DNA from: Candidatus Baldrarchaeota archaeon
Lineage (GTDB): Archaea; Asgardarchaeota; Baldrarchaeia; Baldrarchaeales; DXJG01
Reading direction: 5' to 3'
Length of the DNA stretch: 53,339 bases
NCBI GenBank assembly: GCA_030587435.1
Contig: JAUQZC010000028.1
Coordinates: forward strand, 1-53,339
The notes under the pieces were generated by a model. The model worked only from the letters and a program-made list of their open reading frames with translations, was not told the origin of the DNA and ran no database searches. Shown here piece after piece: positions 51,754 to 53,339 of the stretch. Position numbers and translations under genes: made by a program. Positions within the stretch are counted from its first letter, which is position 1, and the number at the start of each line of letters is the position of its first letter.

Positions 51754-52410
51754 ATGTTAAGGGGGGTGCTGCTAATCCGCTTCAATACAAAATTAGGCCC
51801 AGTACCGGAAGGAATGGTTCCACACGACTTCATAGATAAGAGCAAGATACCAGAAATATCCATGCAAATATGGGCCAACTATCCGAAAACAAATGAAAGC
51901 GGATTCACCATGGTTCACCTTAACAAAGTAAATCTGTTTGGATGTCTTCTTTATGATAATGAGGACAGACTGGGATCATACTGTTTAGCGAGCTTTTTTG
52001 ATTCAAACACTGTAGACGAAGTTTGGGATAAACTTGAAGATGTAAAAAAACTTATGGAAATCACAAACAAGAAAATAAAAGAAAGTATGCTTATTCAAGA
52101 AGCGCTACAAGAACTCTACGAAAATATTATGAAAATAACAGCAAAACAAATGGTAGGCAAAGTCTTAAGTGACAATGTGTATTCTGTGTTTAAGGACGTT
52201 TTTGAAAACATGAGTAAATTAATTTCCACGATTAAAAACATACAAAATAGTGATCTTAAAGAAAAACTGTTGCAAGAAGTTGAAAAGCTCTCCGAAAGCT
52301 TATTAACATTATCAATATTGTGGGGTGGAAGAGAAATCGCAACCCTCCTAATTCATCGACTATTATCAATATTAACCGTCAAGGAAAATAATTTTTCAAA
52401 ATTTAGTTAA
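51754..52410 (+). CDS. Conserved ~218-aa protein, paralogue of 49372-50013 (copy 2)
   Basis: The protein begins LRGVLLIRFNTKLGPVPEGM, has the central FGCLLYDNEDRLGSYCLASFFDS and a long helical C-terminal half (LQELYENIMKITAKQM, VFENMSKLISTIKNIQ) ending LWGGREIATLLIHRLL. Identity with copy 1 is concentrated at the N-terminus, the FFDS segment and the final GGR helix. GAGG lies ahead of the ATG. Its position, divergent from the ATPase-copy 1 operon, suggests one regulated module with two adaptor-like subunits. Confidence 0.75.
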   Translation: MLRGVLLIRFNTKLGPVPEGMVPHDFIDKSKIPEISMQIWANYPKTNESGFTMVHLNKVNLFGCLLYDNEDRLGSYCLASFFDSNTVDEVWDKLEDVKKLMEITNKKIKESMLIQEALQELYENIMKITAKQMVGKVLSDNVYSVFKDVFENMSKLISTIKNIQNSDLKEKLLQEVEKLSESLLTLSILWGGREIATLLIHRLLSILTVKENNFSKFS

Positions 52411-52507
52411 CCTGAATAGGGAAGTTACTATAAACAGTAGAGTTCTTATTTTTCTTTATTGGGATGGTTAAAACTAAATTTATTCAACGGAATTCCTAAT
52501 CCATATA

Positions 52508-52567
52508 TGGGGATGATGAAACTCGCATCACCCGATGGGATGAGGTTCGGTGGGCTTGCTGAACAGT
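52508..52567 (+). ncRNA. Candidate C/D box guide sRNA
   Basis: ATGATGA (C box, 52513-52519) and CTGA (D box, 52559-52562) bracket internal CCGA (D'-like, 52532-52535) and GGGATGA (C'-like, 52537-52543). The spacing gives two guides of about 12 and 15 nt (AACTCGCATCAC and GGTTCGGTGGGCTTG), the standard archaeal size. GC content is above that of its surroundings and no reading frame covers it. A TATA-like AAATTTATT lies about 40 bp upstream. D' and C' are imperfect. Confidence 0.55.
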
Positions 52568-52606
52568 TCCATTTTAAAACTCTTTGTTTCCATGGTTTTA
52601 ACGAGT

Positions 52607-53089
52607 CTAGTATTTTGTAATTGCGGCCTTTAGGTTTTTATATGTTTCATTAAGTCCTTCGGAAATAACTTTTGTATTCGCTATTACGGGCATAAAATTA
52701 GTATCGCCCCTCCATCTAGGTACAACGTGCACATGAACGTGTCCCTCTATTCCAGCTCCAGCAACTCTACCAATATTTACACCAATATTAAAACCGTCTG
52801 GTTTCATAACCTTCCTTAATATTTTTAAGGAGAAATTGACTAGTTTAAAAACTTCTAAAAGCTCGTCATCATCCAAATTCTCCAATGTAGGAACATGTCT
52901 GTAGGGTGCAACCATTAAATGCCCGTTATTATATGGAAACGCGTTCATAATTATAAACGCGTTCTCACCTCTATAAAGAATGAGATTTTCTTCATCTCTT
53001 TCCTCTTTTACCTTTTCACAAAATATACAGCCCTTAGGCTTTTCCATTTTAATGTATTTTATTCTCCAAGGAGCCCATAATCTTTCCAT
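52607..53089 (-). CDS. HIT-family nucleotide hydrolase/transferase
   Basis: The 160-residue protein has a zinc-like CIFC (21-24), [22 protein letters not shown] and the histidine triad HVHVHVVP (117-124). This resembles archaeal HIT proteins of the Fhit/AP4A phosphorylase-like branch ([13 protein letters not shown] at the N-terminus is typical). They hydrolyse dinucleoside polyphosphates or nucleotidyl adducts. GGTGA five bases before ATG 53089 decides the start over the longer frame (53110). Confidence 0.93.
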   Translation of the reverse strand: MERLWAPWRIKYIKMEKPKGCIFCEKVKEERDEENLILYRGENAFIIMNAFPYNNGHLMVAPYRHVPTLENLDDDELLEVFKLVNFSLKILRKVMKPDGFNIGVNIGRVAGAGIEGHVHVHVVPRWRGDTNFMPVIANTKVISEGLNETYKNLKAAITKY

Positions 53090-53189
53090 ATTCTTCACCA
53101 CTCTGACCATACTATTTAAAATAGGGTCTGAAGTTTCTAAGTTATATTGCGTGATAAAGATATAGGTTTTAGCATGGAGCGCATCTAAT

Positions 53190-53339
53190 ATGAGCTGGGG
53201 AATATATGCAAACAGCTTACTTGCTGTAATCCTAGGGCTAATACAAGGCTGCCTAGAATGGATTCCTGTAAGCAGCGAAGCCTTCTTAATGATATATCTG
53301 ATCTCCGTCGTAAAACTCGACCCCTCAACCGCTTTAGCC
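53190..53339 (+). CDS. uppP: Undecaprenyl-diphosphatase-like UppP/BacA, partial
   Basis: Fifty codons run to the window edge: [24 protein letters not shown] is the first helix and re-entrant loop of UppP (LGxxQGxxEWxPVSS). The Glu and Ser of EWIPVSS are catalytic. The usual SSGH is SSEA here. The protein should be about 260 residues. It dephosphorylates isoprenyl diphosphate carriers, dolichyl-type in archaea. It starts 100 bp from, and divergent to, the HIT gene. Confidence 0.88.
   Translation, partial: MSWGIYANSLLAVILGLIQGCLEWIPVSSEAFLMIYLISVVKLDPSTALA

Overview
The window is archaeal chromosomal DNA, AT-rich and densely packed. Archaeal markers include an archaeosine tRNA-guanine transglycosylase with a C-terminal PUA-like region, an ATP-dependent DNA ligase, a split tRNA-Arg gene with an intron at the canonical 37/38 position, DtxR/Lrp/TrmB-type regulators, KaiC/GvpD-like ATPases and a Ras-like small GTPase. 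Start codons are often TTG or GTG behind GGAGG or GGTGAT Shine-Dalgarno sites. Flavodiiron protein, rubrerythrin, FeoB, HypD and many Fe-S proteins point to an anaerobe. The lineage cannot be fixed from sequence alone; a TACK-type archaeon (Bathyarchaeia-like) is my guess.

Layout. 1-350: probable end of an IS200/IS605-type element with hairpins. 0.4-3.3 kb: a TrmB-like regulator, a small Lys-rich protein and an oxygen/peroxide-defence operon (rubrerythrin, rubredoxin-like protein, flavodiiron protein) whose rubrerythrin is frameshifted. 3.8-6 kb: an Lrp regulator and a GvpD/KaiC-like ATPase. 6.1-9.2 kb: a zone of decay with a radical SAM pseudogene, a divergent PIN toxin/antitoxin pair around a 16-bp inverted repeat, a broken antitoxin next to an intact TumE-like toxin, and an aminopeptidase stub. 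9.2-13.3 kb: a B12-type radical SAM enzyme and a three-gene ABC-2 exporter. 13.9-17 kb: an iron-uptake operon (DtxR-FeoA fusion, FeoB, small zinc ribbon) with a DtxR-like operator. 17-24 kb: hypD, tRNA-Arg, a PAP2-like protein, a multisubunit FAD/Fe-S amine or amino-acid dehydrogenase and a NapH-like ferredoxin. 24-29.2 kb: cysS facing a YbaK deacylase, moaE, an E1-like enzyme, regulators and a protein disulfide oxidoreductase. 29.5-42.8 kb: tgtA, Ras-like GTPase, Ca2+-type P-ATPase, MscS channel, CPBP protease, DNA ligase, flippase-like protein, DUF72 protein, gelsolin-like protein and an HTH regulator. 43-46 kb: a taurine/nitrate-type ABC importer behind a perfect 30-bp palindrome. 46-53.3 kb: a trmO pseudogene, topoisomerase IA, a second GvpD-like ATPase flanked by two paralogous small proteins, a candidate C/D box sRNA, a HIT protein and the start of uppP.

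The best candidate for an undescribed system is the cluster at 49.4-52.4 kb. A GvpD-like P-loop ATPase sits between two copies of an unrecognised ~215-residue protein, and a second GvpD-like ATPase lies at 4.5-6 kb. A Ras-like GTPase and a gelsolin-like protein occur elsewhere in the window, so a membrane- or cytoskeleton-like signalling module is conceivable but unproven. The second theme is gene decay: at least six genes or fragments carry indels or truncations, while long neighbouring genes are intact.
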